DNA of 64,000 bases from Ustulina deusta (GCA_023159155.1 JAJNNX010000003.1:1364001-1428000), one strand, 5' to 3'. Positions 1 through 11,179 are shown, counted from the stretch's first letter. Notes: generated by a model not told the origin, from the letters alone. Numbers and translations are program-made.

Positions 1-274
1 CTGCGCCCACTTGGTGAGTAGAGAGCAACCCCGAGCCATTGCGATTGATCTATTGCTGACAAGTATTGTTTTCCCATAGGGTTCGAGACCGTCCGACTGG
101 ATCGCCTTTGGTTCCGGCGACACAGAGAAGCGCTGTCGCGAAATCCAAGCCGGCCTCGTCTTTATGTGGTTTCTGTTCGCCACGTTCGCTGCCGCCGTGG
201 TGCTTGCATATAAAGAATTCCGACGGAGCGGTGGGTCTGTCCGTGGCCCGAGCATGTCGCAGATCAGCGTCTAG
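1..274 (+). CDS. C-terminal part of a MARVEL-like integral membrane protein (5' end outside window)
   Basis: The gene enters from the left edge. Bases 1-13 read as the end of an exon, a 66-nt intron (14-79: GTGAGT donor, CTGAC branch at about 56, CCCATAG acceptor) follows, and the last exon 80-274 encodes 64 residues ending in TAG. The exon reads GSRPSDWIAFGSG, then KRCREIQAG and one hydrophobic helix (LVFMWFLFATFAAAVVLAY), then a short basic and serine-rich tail ending SMSQISV. In fungal MARVEL-domain proteins a conserved Arg-Cys-Arg/Gln segment runs into the fourth membrane helix and a short cytosolic tail, and this fits. The family is placed at membrane subdomains and in vesicle traffic; no precise role can be given. 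There is no ATG because the start lies upstream. The antisense ORF at 50-334 is treated as a shadow. Confidence 0.62.
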
Positions 275-362
275 GGAAGCGACGATCAAACAGACAATGC
301 AAACGATGGAGTGCAATACGACGAGTCTAGACATGTGCGGGACTGGGATTTAGGGTACTAGC

Positions 363-382
363 GAGAGAGAGAGAGAGAGAGA
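363..382. repeat. (GA)10 microsatellite
   Basis: A perfect GA dinucleotide tract lies about 90 bp downstream of the MARVEL-like stop codon. Confidence 0.95.
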
Positions 383-1394
383 GGGTTGGTCGTTCCGCAA
401 GTCGCCCGGCCATAATTAGTGTTTCATAACGCATGGGATAAGAGACGTACAGGGGATTAGGTCTCGGTCGCTCTGTTACGTTTTCCAGAGTAATAGACCG
501 AAGGCATAGCATGGGTCACAGAGTTATCCTGTGAATGGGCGTCAAGAGGCTAATGATGGAACAAGACCTAGGTTTTTGGACTCGCATGAATAACTACATG
601 TACTACGAAGCCTGTCCAGTTGTGTTGGATCCGACCACGATGATGTCATGCCTAGGCGTTGGGGATTGGGTTATTTCTGCTTGTCCAGTCTAATCATGTA
701 GAGATAGAATAGTGTAGTGGTATACAGGAGACGCCCCTGTAGTAGTAAATTCTGAAGTTTGGTTAGCGACTGTTGACATACACTTACACCAATTTCACGT
801 TGCAACGCATAACAAAAGCACAAATCGAAGCAAACCACGGGGACATACTCCCGGGGGGGTAGCGTCCTAAAAGCTGTTACGTCAATATTTAGCGACAGAA
901 AAAGGTGCGTCTTAAGAGCTTGGCTGACTGCGTAGCTCTTAGGTAAAATCTAGAGAACAAGAGGATGCGGCACACCCCCCAAGTTCAACAAGGTATGATA
1001 CGATGTCTCACAGCTGTTCGTCCTTCAGGATAATCCCACTCGCCTGACTACATTAAGCTACCGAATTCCTAAGTAGGTATTTAACCACAAACTCGCATCG
1101 ACCTTTTAGTGTACCTGCTTGTTGGGCTCGATAACTTAGTAACATTCCATCCTTCAGATCTAAGCCGTTTCAGTTGGTATCGTTACATACATACATGTAA
1201 TCCTTCACTGCTGACTGACTAGCAACGGGCCGAACAAAGCTGCTAGTTATCGGTATTGGCCTGCCCGGAGGTGGATTTCGTTGATCTATGCGTATGCTGC
1301 TATTGTGGCCGAGTGGCCTGCGGGGATAGTTTTGGCATAAACTGAGGCTGGTCTCCTATAACAACACTATTGACGAAAAGTGAACTCTCGTCGA

Positions 1395-1530
1395 TGGCAA
1401 AAAATAACGTTTTGTAGTATTTTGAAGTATTTTTAAGCTTTAATTTTTATTTCTTGATTTAGTTTATGCTTTAAAATATTATTTTATTAGTATAACTAAT
1501 AATTTATATATATTATATTATATAGCTGAA
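1395..1530. repeat. AT-rich block, possible RIP-mutated relic
   Basis: This stretch is almost entirely A and T, with many TpA steps and TATATA runs, and it is bordered by sequence of ordinary composition. Repeat-induced point mutation in filamentous ascomycetes turns duplicated DNA into TpA-rich sequence of this kind. No coding remnant or terminal repeat is visible, so the origin is an inference. Confidence 0.5.
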
Positions 1531-2052
1531 CTTTTGTCGTGCTATATACGCTGGCGTGCGCGGATCGTACTCGGAGGTGTATATATCCGTACGGGCGCCC
1601 GGATACTCCTACTTTGGAGTATTGCTGACCTTTTCAGGTTGTTGGCACAACTGCATACGGGCTGGCCGCCGTGACAATTTTGCTTCATAGTACCTTGTGC
1701 ACTTTTTTGTACACGAGGCGCCCTCCCTACCAGAAGCAAAAGGAAGCTCTCGGTTTGAAGAGCTATAAGCTATCCATACAAACTAATCTATACAGACTGA
1801 CCTACCTACTACCCATCCAGACCTAGCTAGAAACCAAGCCATACAAACACCAACCAACAGACCAATATCCCCACCGCCTTCGCCGCTCGTGTACAGTCGC
1901 TCGAGCATCGCTCCCAAGGTGGACCAGGGGAAGGACGGCCTGCAGCCAGCTATGTGAAGCAATAGCTAATATAAAGCTACAGAGGTTATTGGCGCGAGAT
2001 AACGCTCAAATAGAAACGTATGGTTTCCTAATTAAGAGGATGTATCTACGGC

Positions 2053-2099
2053 GAAAGGAGAAGAAAAAGAAAAAAAGAAAAAGAAAAAAAAAAGGGGGG
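2053..2099. repeat. Purine (GAAA-rich) tract ending in six G
   Basis: An uninterrupted 47-nt run of purines, mostly GAAAA units, ends in GGGGGG. It lies about 330 bp beyond the 3' end of the GMC oxidoreductase gene. Confidence 0.9.
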
Positions 2100-2426
2100 C
2101 GACACAAAGAACCTTTCGTTTCACTCCAGTTGTCCTGCTTCCGGTGAAAAATAAGGGCAATGCATAGAATGTATGTTGAGTATGGCTCGCTTAGCTGGTG
2201 CTGTGGCTAAGCCGTATAGTTTTTGCGGAGAGGACGTTGCCTCAAGGCGCCTGGAGTGGGACTCTACGCGGCTCTCGCGGGCAAGAAAGACTATGAATAG
2301 GGAGGGGGCAAACATGAATCATGCTTGTCTTGAATCTTTTATTGCTATTCGTTAGTTATGGATATTGCATATATTCATCATGCTATCTATTCACCTCTCT
2401 ATCCCTTTTGTCTAATTAGATAGGGT

Positions 2427-4326
2427 CTAGCGTATGGGGAGGGTGATGCCCGCCGTCTTTCTACTCTCCTTGATTAAATCTGCGGCCCTCTCGGCGACGG
2501 CGTACACCGTCGTCTGGATATTGCCCAGCGGTTCCAGGGGGATCATACTGGCGTCGACAACGCGAATATTGGAAGTGCCGTGCACGATCAAGCGGTCGTT
2601 GACGACGCCGCCGAGCTCTAACGGCAGCATGCGACAGGTGCCGGCAATGTGGAAGCAGGAGACCGTTCGCCCGCGCACAATCTCCTTCGCCACCTCCAAG
2701 TCGTCGCCGGTGGCATCCGGCAGACGCTTGAGCTCCGGGTCGATCATGTCCTTGTATGGAGCGGTGGTGACGATCTTCTCGACGAACCCGACCGTGCGTG
2801 CGAGAATCTCGAGGTCGAGCGGATGGGTGCAGTAGTTGGGGTTCCAAGTCGGCGGGACCGAGACGTCCTTTGAGGAGATGTGTACGTTTCCTCGCGAGAA
2901 AGGATGGTTGAGCAGAGACATGATTCCGATACAGTCGTACGGCGCATGAGATGTGAACATGTCCGTCAGAGTCTCCGGATGCGGGGTCACAGTCAGGGAC
3001 CCCGGGAAGCACAGGTATTGGATGGCTGGCTCCTCCTCGGTCTCGAGCAGCTCACGTATTAGCTTGAACTCTCGTTTCTGCACAGGGTTCAGCGTAGGCG
3101 CGCTAGAAAGATACTTGTCGAAGAGGGCCTTGCGGTCGGCCTGGGTCATAACACCATTGCGATCCGCGAGAGGCACGTAAGCAACACTGGTTCCCATCCC
3201 AGCTAGCGGGCCCTGCTTCGTAGATGCATATTGCTCAAAAGCGCTTTGGAACTTGGCTGGGTCACGGAGCCCGTCGGCGGACGGGTACTCCTTCTTCACT
3301 GGGAACTGCTGTGAAGTCATGAGATGATCCTGCATGTGCTCGCCAACGTTAGGGTTGTCGATTAGGACGTCGATCCCGAGGCTTTCGAGAAGGTCGCGGT
3401 CGCCGATGCCAGATAATTCTAGTAGCTGTGGTGTCCTGATAGTTCCCGCGGCTAGGATTACCTCATTGCTGGCCGCGATAGAGGTAACTTTGCCGTCCTT
3501 GTCCTTAACTTCTACACCAGTTGCCACGACCAGACCGTCGCGGGTCTCTGTGGTGATTTTCTGTACCGTTGTTTCCATAAGTACCTTGAGGTTCGGCCGT
3601 TGGGCGATCTCGTCCGAGTAGTATGCGGTGACAGCTGAACTGCGAGTATTCTTCCCACTTTCGATAGTTGATGAGTTCTGGAATGCCCCAATAGCCTTGC
3701 CGGTTCTGGGATCCGACTTCATCTGCAGTCCTAGTTCGGCGAAGGTCTTGAACCACTTCTCATTCATGACTGAGTACTGGTCATCGAAGGAGAGCTGGAT
3801 AGGGCCGTTGCCTGTGAGATCGTCGTTGTAGTAAGATAGGCCTCCTAAAGTCTCACGGATAGCTTGACTCGGGGGGTGTGATGTCGCAAACTTCTGGAAG
3901 TAAGGAGCGAGATCGTCGAAAGACCAGCCTTTATTTCCCATTTTACCCCATGTGTCTAGGTTCGTGCGCGAGGGAAACATTGCCATCATGAAATTTGTCA
4001 CTGAACTGCCGCCTAGGACCTTGCCGGTATCCTGCCGAAGATGGCGACCATGAAGCTCGGCCTAATGACCATACGTTTGTTAGCAGCACACCAGATGGCC
4101 GCATAAGACTCCGTACCTGTGGCGTTGACTGGAACGGCCATATGAAGCGATCGTCACGATAGGCACCAGCAACAAGACCTGGGGTTTCTAGAGCAGGGTC
4201 GTATCTCTGGTCGGCTCCGGCTTCGATGACCAGAACGCGAGCATTAGCATCTTCAGTGAGGCGGGCTGCCACCGCAAGGCCGGATGTACCGCCGCCGACG
4301 ACGATGTAGTCAAACGATTCACTCAT
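2427..4326 (-). CDS. GMC-family FAD-dependent oxidoreductase (choline dehydrogenase-like)
   Basis: Two exons, 4326-4117 and 4061-2427, give 614 residues. The 55-nt phase-0 intron has GTACGG, a GCTAAC branch and CATTAG. The protein opens directly with a Rossmann FAD site (GGGTSG, residues 11-16, then VIEAGAD), so it has no signal peptide and is probably intracellular. The first GMC signature spans the splice junction (GKVLGGSSVTNFM). The second is GTIRTPQLLELSGIG near residue 275. The C-terminal domain has HIAGTCRM with the likely catalytic His near 541 and, near 583, Asn in GNIQTTVYA. This His/Asn pair is as in choline-dehydrogenase-type members; glucose oxidase has His/His. The family oxidises alcohols, passing hydride to FAD; the substrate cannot be told from sequence. 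The length is normal. No partner genes lie beside it. Confidence 0.92.
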
Positions 4327-6558
4327 TTTTCCTCGCCCGGTGTTTTACAGACAGGTGGCGGCTGACACTGATACAAGGGATTTGCCATGAGAAAAAGAGG
4401 GAGAGAAAGGAATGCAGAGACTGGGGAAATGTACAATTTGAACTTGAAGGACGCCAGAGGAGAAGCCAGAGTTTACTAAGGTAAGCTGACATTCATGCCG
4501 GCAGGCCATTGGATGCCGCATCTTCAATGCCAATGCAGCAGCTCTAGTCTAATCATGATTAGTGGGTAGAAAGCGTAGCGGCTTACTGCACTTACGTGAC
4601 ATCGTATGTCACCTCACTTCACAAACCAGGTATAGGCAGATGTAGATCTGCGCTAGATAGGCTCCTGTCTGCTGTGCTGGTGTTTGTGTCCCTCTCGTTC
4701 TGGGGCCTGTCGCTATGAGTACGATCTAGCCGTGCTGGTTGAGGGATACAGTTCGTAGCGCGTGGATGCCATTAATTCCAATGCATGCTGGGAGCATTAT
4801 TAGGGATCTTCAGGGTCTCTGGCGGATTTCGGGAGTCAGCACTGTAAATGTGTGTGTAGTGTAGCATTTATGATGCTGACCGCCAACCTAATCTAGTTTA
4901 CATAGCCACAGCTCGGGACCGCATGAGGGGCATGATGGAGGGGTAAGCACCGTTCGAGCCATTCCATAGTGGACTGATTGATAACGTTGATAGGCACGTT
5001 TGATTCGGATCGCCCGGCCCGAGTGGAAGGCGAGTCAGGGCTCTTGTTCATGATTATACTAGTATACCTATAGGTATCTACTTATAGCAGGACAGCTAGC
5101 ATGACACTGCAGTGAACAATTCACCTTCACCCAAAATAGTATGCAGCAGTTCAAATGAAGCACGCGTGTAGAGCAATGCCCGGTCCCACAGACTGATCCT
5201 ATGAGAACTTCGGGTTGCTTCTTGTTCCGCTCTTCGTGTACCACCATCTCTCAGTTGTAATGGATAGCCGCAGCACATCTTTACCTAACTAGGTAGGCTA
5301 GCTCTAAGTCTACGTCTATCAAGGTATGTGTTGATGATAGAACCTAAGGATTGTTGACTACGCCTAAGACGATGCTGATCTCGGAACTCGCCGTTCTCCC
5401 AACTAAGAACAATTCATCCAACTGCGGCAATCAGTGAGCCAACGGATCTTCCGTCGAGGATGTATGTGCGTTGGATGGTTCATGATGGTGTCTACATCAA
5501 CACAAACTCCATCAACTGCGAATCTCTATACAGTACAGAACACTCTCAACTAGGTAGTAAGTGCATCGCCTGCAAATGGATATGCCTTTTACCTCCACAT
5601 GAAATCTCGATTGCCTTCCTTGGACGGTTTAGAGTAGTGGACTCTAACACTATTCATCAGACACACGTCTTTTCGCTCAGGTCTTACTGTGTCACTCACT
5701 CTACCCAGTACGGTACCCAGTTCCTCCATAGAAAGACAGAGGTAGGTATTGAAATATTTCAAAATGCAAAGTATGAGGGATGTAACTTAAACAATCATGT
5801 TCCCAAGCCGAGTCGAGACTATCGTAGCAATGGTTGCCGTAATTTTTATCAGCTAACGTTGAATCAAAGAGTCAAACCTAATCAATTAATTGCCTTCGGT
5901 TTTCCCCTTTTCTGAACTTTGAAAATACAGCGTTATAGAGTTAGAGTCTTAACTCGGCACGGCCGTCGTTGTTTCACGCAAATTTTATTTGAGTTCTGCG
6001 TCTTTATTCATATAAATGTCCTAGCACTTCAATGACCAAAGCATTTTGAAATACCGGACAATTGTGATACAAAATCGGGATGCAACTTACCGAGGAAAAT
6101 GTTCGGATTTAAGAGCAAGGAGAGCTCGGCGTTACCGGCCAAGTGTGAGCCCGGATCATGTCGGGTCCTTACAGACACCGTCCCGCTACACTCGTTGCAT
6201 CACCGTGCAGGCCGATGTTAGCTCTTACCTGAGCTATCCAAAATTTTGCGCAGAACTTTTGATCATGCGCAGCAGCAGCCTCATTGTCGCGTCACCATCA
6301 TCTACACACCTAGATGCATACAAGCCTACTCAAGAGACCCAAGCTCTATTGCTAAACCATATATGACTTAATTTGTTGGGCGCTCCTAGACTGCATTGAC
6401 CAGCTCAAACCTCCAGCTCTCTTTTTTTCGTGGTCACGCGATTATCCTACCGTTATTCCTGCGTCAACACTGCTGCCGACAAATCCTGGCTTTCTTTGAG
6501 CGCTTCAATTCCCAGACTACGATCGAAACCCGGCAGATTTGGAAAAGGGCAAGACAGG
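4327..6558. other. Intergenic region between divergent GMC and DUF1279 genes
   Basis: This 2.2-kb stretch holds the promoters of the two divergent neighbours. An open frame of 151 codons at 5460-5915 (+) has no recognisable domain, no intron support and no coding-like composition, so it is not called. TACCTA/TAGGTA words occur near 5060-5090 and 5281-5300. Confidence 0.5.
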
Positions 6559-7440
6559 ATGATACGGGCTTACCTCGGTACTCTTCGCCCGCTTCTGCAA
6601 CCATCCGGCAATGCCGTTGGTCTACGGAATGCGCTCAGCTTAGAAGCCCAATGTATACGACGAGTCTTCTCTTCAATACCGCAGCAGCCGGGATTGAGGA
6701 TCCCGGTCTGGAGGGCCATCCAAAGGAGCAACTATAGACGGAGAATCCCCAATCTAATGAATAGATCGTACCAATCCCCCAATCGAACGAATAAGCGATC
6801 ATTCCACAAGACCTCCCGCTTACGAGATTCGAAACCCAATCCGAGCAAGCCGAATACACAACAACCCCAAGGCTTATCGGCGAGGCTCAAGAAGCTATCC
6901 AGGGAATATGGCTGGGCTGCCGTAGGCGTGTATCTTGGTCTTAGCGTGCTGGACTTCCCATTCTGTTTCCTGCTGGTTCGTGTTGTTGGCACGGAAAGGA
7001 TAGGTGAGAAAATAAACCACCCAGAAGGAGTCGTTGCTGACTCAATCAAGGTGAGCTCGAACATTGGCTAGTATCACACGTTTCGAAGGTCATACCCGAG
7101 CCTATCCGCAACAGATGGAACGAATACCGGGCGGCACTAAAGGAGGCCAAGCAGGAGCAGTCCCATGACGATGCCCAGGTTGAAGTGACTGGCTGGGGTG
7201 TCGAGCAGGCCGAACAGAGGAACAGGTCAGAAGCGAGTAGGTTATTCCCTCCTAAAATAGGCTGATGAGAGCACCATTGATATAATAATAGGTCTTGGTA
7301 CTCAACTGGCTCTCGCCTACGCTATTCACAAGAGCTTCATTTTCCTTAGAGTTCCCTTGACGGCTGCTGTGACGCCCAAGGTCGTCAGGGTGCTGAGATC
7401 CTGGGGATGGGATATCGGAAAGCGACGAGCCAAGCGGTGA
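6559..7440 (+). CDS. Mitochondrial DUF1279 (FAM210-type) membrane protein
   Basis: Three exons, 6559-7050, 7089-7236 and 7292-7440, give 262 residues. The start at 6559 (MIRAYLGTLRPLL) yields an Arg/Ser-rich, acid-poor mitochondrial presequence; an in-frame ATG at 6430 would add 43 residues. DUF1279 starts near residue 115 with LSREYGWAAVGVYLGLSVLD, a helix then VRVVGTERIG, and closes with LALAYAIHKSFIFLRVPLTA and TPKVVRVLRSWGWDIGKRR. Fungal relatives are inner-membrane proteins, and FAM210 proteins in animals affect mitochondrial translation and metabolism; the fungal role is not established. Intron 2 (55 nt, GTAGGT/ATAG) is solid. Intron 1 as placed is only 38 nt, so that junction is provisional, though the phase and the flanking SIK-VIPEPIR reading support it. 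Confidence 0.8.
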
Positions 7441-9932
7441 TGCTCCACCAATTGACGAGGCAACACTCACGCCACTCCTGTCTGCCAATTGTTTATCACA
7501 GTGTTTATATGCCTTGATAAGTCATAAATATGTACTATAAGATGCATGCATAGATTCCGAATGTGGGGGTAGGGATATAAAGAAAAATAGAGCCATCCAC
7601 TCCAGATTAGTGTGGGTGAAGGTAATTCTGAAGCAATTGCAGTTGCCTTCTTTGGCTGCCCAGTAGACCACCTCTTATTATACTGTAATCATCAGCTTGT
7701 ACAATAATTTAGACGGACCGTTCTATTGTAACTAATCTGCAAATGGCGCCGAGGAAGCTATAGTGGAAATGTAACGGCAAGAACTATCAATTGCTTCCAG
7801 ATTGGACTACCGATGGGGAACTGTGAAAGTTGACATGGGTCGAATCCGGCCGAGGGAACACTGACACCTTAAGTGCGGTATGGTTCCTCGTTCAACAGAG
7901 ACTATCTAGGGCCGACGGATGCAGCAAGCTAAGGTGATCTCGATCTTCCTAGTGATGGTCAGTGCGGGTGGGCAAAATATCGAATTGGAAATGGCTAAGT
8001 ATCAGTATTTGCAGCGCCTACCACTATTGTTACGTGTTCCCAACCTTGCCGTTTCCTGGCATGCAGCATACTGTACTACGGTGAATACTGTAACAAGGTT
8101 TATAACCTTGAGCGGTACCTACATTTTATTTCCAGGTCGGGTGATGTCCAAATTGTCAAGCCTTTGCTCGGGACTATGGCTCCTAGTCTACCCGCCTAGC
8201 AGTGTCAAGCAAGCCCATAGACATAATTGGCGAAGAAACCGAGTCGGGCATCCGTATCTGGTCCTATTTACATCCGACATGCTCTAGTATCGGTCAGGTG
8301 CCTATAAACGCGGAATCTAGCTGCTCGATGACAAGCCGGAGCCGGCACGTGTCGTCATGCTCGATGAGGACACCGATATAGGAGTCAGGATAGGAGTCTA
8401 GCCTTTGGTTACCTAATATGCCAGAAGGCCCCTTTTTACTACCTGGTACCTAAGTAGTAGGTAGGATGGAACGGGGCGTTCGTCAGCTGTCTGAGCAGAC
8501 CGTTCTGGGTTCTGGAGAGGGGAATCCCCCGCATTGACTGTTGCCCCCCTTCGGCCTAGTCGAGGGACTCTACCGCAGAAGCTGGGGAAGTGGGCCTAAG
8601 GTTTGCATGGGCAGCACAGTATTGCACACTATGTAGCGTGGACAGGTGGGATGATTGGCTCTGCATATCATGCTTTTTGTTTTCTGTGAGGGACGACAAG
8701 ATACAGTAACCCTTTATCTAACACAGATAAAGAGAACGCAAGAGGCGGGAGGTCGAAATACCTAGATAGGTCGGCCATGGAGTTTAAGTGTGCTGGTCAA
8801 TTCACCATACTGCCGCGAAAACTGTCCTGACAGGCTACCTAATGATGTAATACCTAGAGGACAGCAACTGAGCAATTCCCCAATTCAGTCACAGTGCACT
8901 GCAAGGAATGGCGAAGAAGGACAACAGCTGGAAGTTATTCGGACATGAGACATGTCGGCGCCAATCAAAATATTAAACGCTATTTGTTGCTTGTAGCGGA
9001 TCTCGAAGCCTCTGGAAAGACTCCGATGGGGCAATCGCTAGACAGGTCTGCTGAGGGGTTGCCTGTCACGCGACAATCTCGCCATTCCTTATTACCTCGC
9101 CCGCAAGCATCGTGCGACTCTACAAACAGCAGCTGTCACAGGGTGTAGCAGCCAGCACATATCCCTACGGAAGATACCGACGAGGTACAGCGCTCTCTCG
9201 GACAACAACTGAAAACTGACCGGTACTTACCCGCATCGTCATCCCTATCCGCACAGTAGATTGCGTGCGACCGTATACTGTGATGTCCTATACTGTACAG
9301 GACATCAGGTTATTCGAGGGATCTAGGGATGTAGCTTCTGCGAATGCCTCTTACTAGGTCGGTACTGCTCTTACGATACCTACCTATCGTAGTACTTGCT
9401 GCCCTGACTCACCGAAGCTGCTCAGTATTTGAGTCGTGCAACTCCCACATCTCTTTCTTCTCTCCTGGATCCTCCAACACTCCAATCAAACAACCAATAT
9501 CAAGTACCTACCCTGTACACATATCCCTTACACACATCCCCAACCGGAATCCAAGATCAGCAAACCAACCTCGCACCAATTGTTGCAATCCTTCTGCCTA
9601 CACCACAATTATCACGAGCAACGTTTGGATTGGATCGACACTTCTCCGCTCGACATTCGACCAATTGTCATCGACCTTCCGTCGTCCTGATATTCATCCT
9701 AACTATACTTGTACTTGGATCTCTCACTACCTCTCCTAGTACATCTTCCCCTCATATCCCACCTTTGTCCTCCATCATCCAACAAGGTGTCTTCTCTCGT
9801 CATCCATCTACGACCGATTTAAAACCATCCCACTCTCTCAATATCGTCCGTCATCTAGTCCTCGCCGTCATCGGTATCCCTCGTCATCACCGTCTCGGCT
9901 TGAACTTACCTATAACTACAAACATCATTAAA
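7441..9932. other. Intergenic region and long CT/CA-rich leader of the STF2-like gene
   Basis: No gene is supported between 7441 and about 9340. Open frames at 7919-8287 and 8894-9148 have no recognisable features. From about 9430 to 9933 the plus strand is strongly C, T and A rich with few G, typical of fungal promoters and untranslated leaders of well-expressed genes. Low-complexity Pro/Ser/Thr open frames in it (such as 9429-10007) are treated as composition artefacts. A 27-bp hairpin lies at 9281-9307. Confidence 0.5.
9281..9307. repeat. Perfect 9-bp inverted repeat upstream of the STF2-like gene
   Basis: TGATGTCCT (9281-9289) and AGGACATCA (9299-9307) are exact reverse complements around a 9-nt spacer. 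The word TATACTGT also occurs twice here (about 9274 and 9289). It could be a protein-binding site or an RNA hairpin; function is unknown. Confidence 0.85.
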
Positions 9933-10544
9933 AGTACGTGTATTGCCCCCTATTACTGCATATTGACATGTACTTCGGCTTTCCTTTTCCATCGAGTCAT
10001 CTCTTAATAACCTCTTTGGGACTCCATCACTGCTACAACAGACTCGTTGCTGACATGTCATCGATGGTTTTGCAGTGACTCGATCTCACAAATACAACGA
10101 CAAGGACCATGCCGGCCTCGCCGAGGGTACCGTCCTCCCTCATGATAGCCTTCCTAAATTCTTTGCCAAGAACGGCTTCGAGGGTGTTGACCCTAAGAAG
10201 ACGAAGAAGAATGGCGCGGGCAAGGGCAATTGGTAAGCATATTGCTCACCTCCTATACCTTCCTTATAATCCGTCTTGTCTCTAACCGTCCCAGGGGTAA
10301 TGTGGGCGAGGAAATTGTCGACGAGGAATTCAACTTCGTCAATGCCCGTCGTCGTTCCAATAGTAGTGGCTACTCCAACCACCTCCACGACTTCAAGACC
10401 AAGTTCGAGTTCAATGAACCTGAGCCCGTCTTCGAGGAAAGTGTCCACGGCCCCTCCGCGGAGGATGACAACATCTTGACCAAAACCGAGACCTCCTCGA
10501 GCGAGTCTAGCTCCGTCGACGATAAGCATCGCAAGAGCATGTAA
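9933..10544 (+). CDS. STF2-like small stress/ATP synthase-associated protein
   Basis: The start codon is split: A at 9933 ends the leader exon, and after a 142-nt intron (9934-10075, GTACGT, TTGCTGAC branch, TTTGCAG) TG opens the next exon. The coding exons are 9933, 10076-10232 and 10295-10544 (135 residues); intron 2 is 62 nt with CTAAC and CCCAG. The joined N-terminus MTRSHKYNDKDHAG parallels yeast Stf2, which begins MTRTNKW, and the core KKNGAGKGNWGNVGEE matches the Stf2 block KKQGSGKGNWGKPGDE. Yeast Stf2 was described as a factor stabilising inhibited F1Fo-ATP synthase and has an antioxidant hydrophilin-like role. The C-terminal half is longer than in yeast, acidic and Ser-rich (TSSSESSSVDD), and likely disordered. 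No in-frame ATG upstream of the second exon gives this protein. Confidence 0.85.
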
Positions 10545-10686
10545 TAAGACGCAACGTCTCCTGGCTCTGGCAGTTCATCGAAACATGCGGCTGTCAACGC
10601 CATTTGCATCGGGCAACTTTCGCTTGTGCGTGTACCGACAATGTATCAAAAGAAAATCACAAAACAAGGTAGTGAAGATCGAAAAA

Positions 10687-10890
10687 CTATAATTTAATTA
10701 ATGTCTTGGTTGATGGGAAAGCCCATGCCATGATAACGATGATGATGACGACGATGAGGAAGTAAGGGAACGGGTTCATGTTGAAAGTTGGCAGATGCAC
10801 GGAGGAACGTTGAATCGCCAATGTCCCACCATAAACATGGTGGTGATTGTGGGCATTGAATGCTGATGTATGATTAGGAGTTCGTCTCAT
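10687..10890 (-). CDS. Possible small single-helix membrane protein
   Basis: This 67-codon frame encodes a hydrophilic His/Asn-rich N-terminal half and a hydrophobic segment (PYFLIVVIIIVIMAWAF) followed by a short basic tail, STKTLIKL. The arrangement resembles a tail-anchored protein. It converges on the STF2-like gene 143 bp away. I recognise no family, and part of the hydrophobic stretch comes from a GATGATGACGATGA-type repeat read in reverse, so it may be a chance frame. An upstream exon cannot be excluded. Confidence 0.27.
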   Translation of the reverse strand: MRRTPNHTSAFNAHNHHHVYGGTLAIQRSSVHLPTFNMNPFPYFLIVVIIIVIMAWAFPSTKTLIKL

Positions 10891-11179
10891 CTCCGGGTCT
10901 CAATGCGAGATCCCAATTGACTTGTACAACTGTATGCAGTAGCTCTTCCCATGCTTGTGACGACTTTATAATCCTCAGACATTACAATAAGTGGATTATC
11001 AGTGTTGGCCCATGCTGATTGTGATAACATAGTATCCAAGCCACAAATATGATACATGGTTTTTTTACACAATTATACTCCTTTTGCCTTGTTATAATAC
11101 CCCATAACCTCCGTTACTCTTTCAATTACATGTTTTATTCCTCACCTGATACTAGCACTAACCGAGCGATCAAGAGCCA
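10891..11179. other. Short intergenic stretch before FMT1
   Basis: AT-rich spacer holding the 3' flank of FMT1 and the possible promoter of the small membrane ORF. Nothing else is recognised. Confidence 0.4.

Larger units (their letters stand above)
275..2426. other. Intergenic region with AT-rich block and simple repeats
   Basis: No convincing gene is seen between the MARVEL-like gene and the GMC oxidoreductase. It holds a (GA)10 tract (363-382), a strongly AT-rich block (about 1395-1530) and a 47-nt purine tract (2053-2099). The open frames are under 70 codons and resemble no family. The stretch 1740-2040 might be a decayed mobile element, but no terminal repeats or domains can be shown. 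Confidence 0.5.

Noticed and set aside
50..334. Minus-strand frame with a signal-peptide-like start (MSRLVVLHSIVCIVCLIVAS)
   Set aside because: It is antisense to a better supported last exon of the MARVEL-like gene, which has a full intron and family-like residues; the hydrophobic start is the reverse reading of that gene's tail and 3' flank.
1740..2040. Possible retroelement remnant
   Set aside because: The tone of the sequence suggested a decayed element, but no terminal repeat, target duplication or protein domain could be shown.
5460..5915. 151-codon plus-strand frame
   Set aside because: No domain, no splice signals in useful places, ordinary intergenic composition; likely chance.
7840..7856. 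tRNA T-arm-like text (GGGTCGAATCCGG)
   Set aside because: No acceptor, D or anticodon stems can be paired around it.
9429..10007. 192-codon plus-strand frame rich in Ser, Thr, Pro and His
   Set aside because: It runs through the CT-rich leader and across a well-supported splice donor at 9934; low complexity and no domain.
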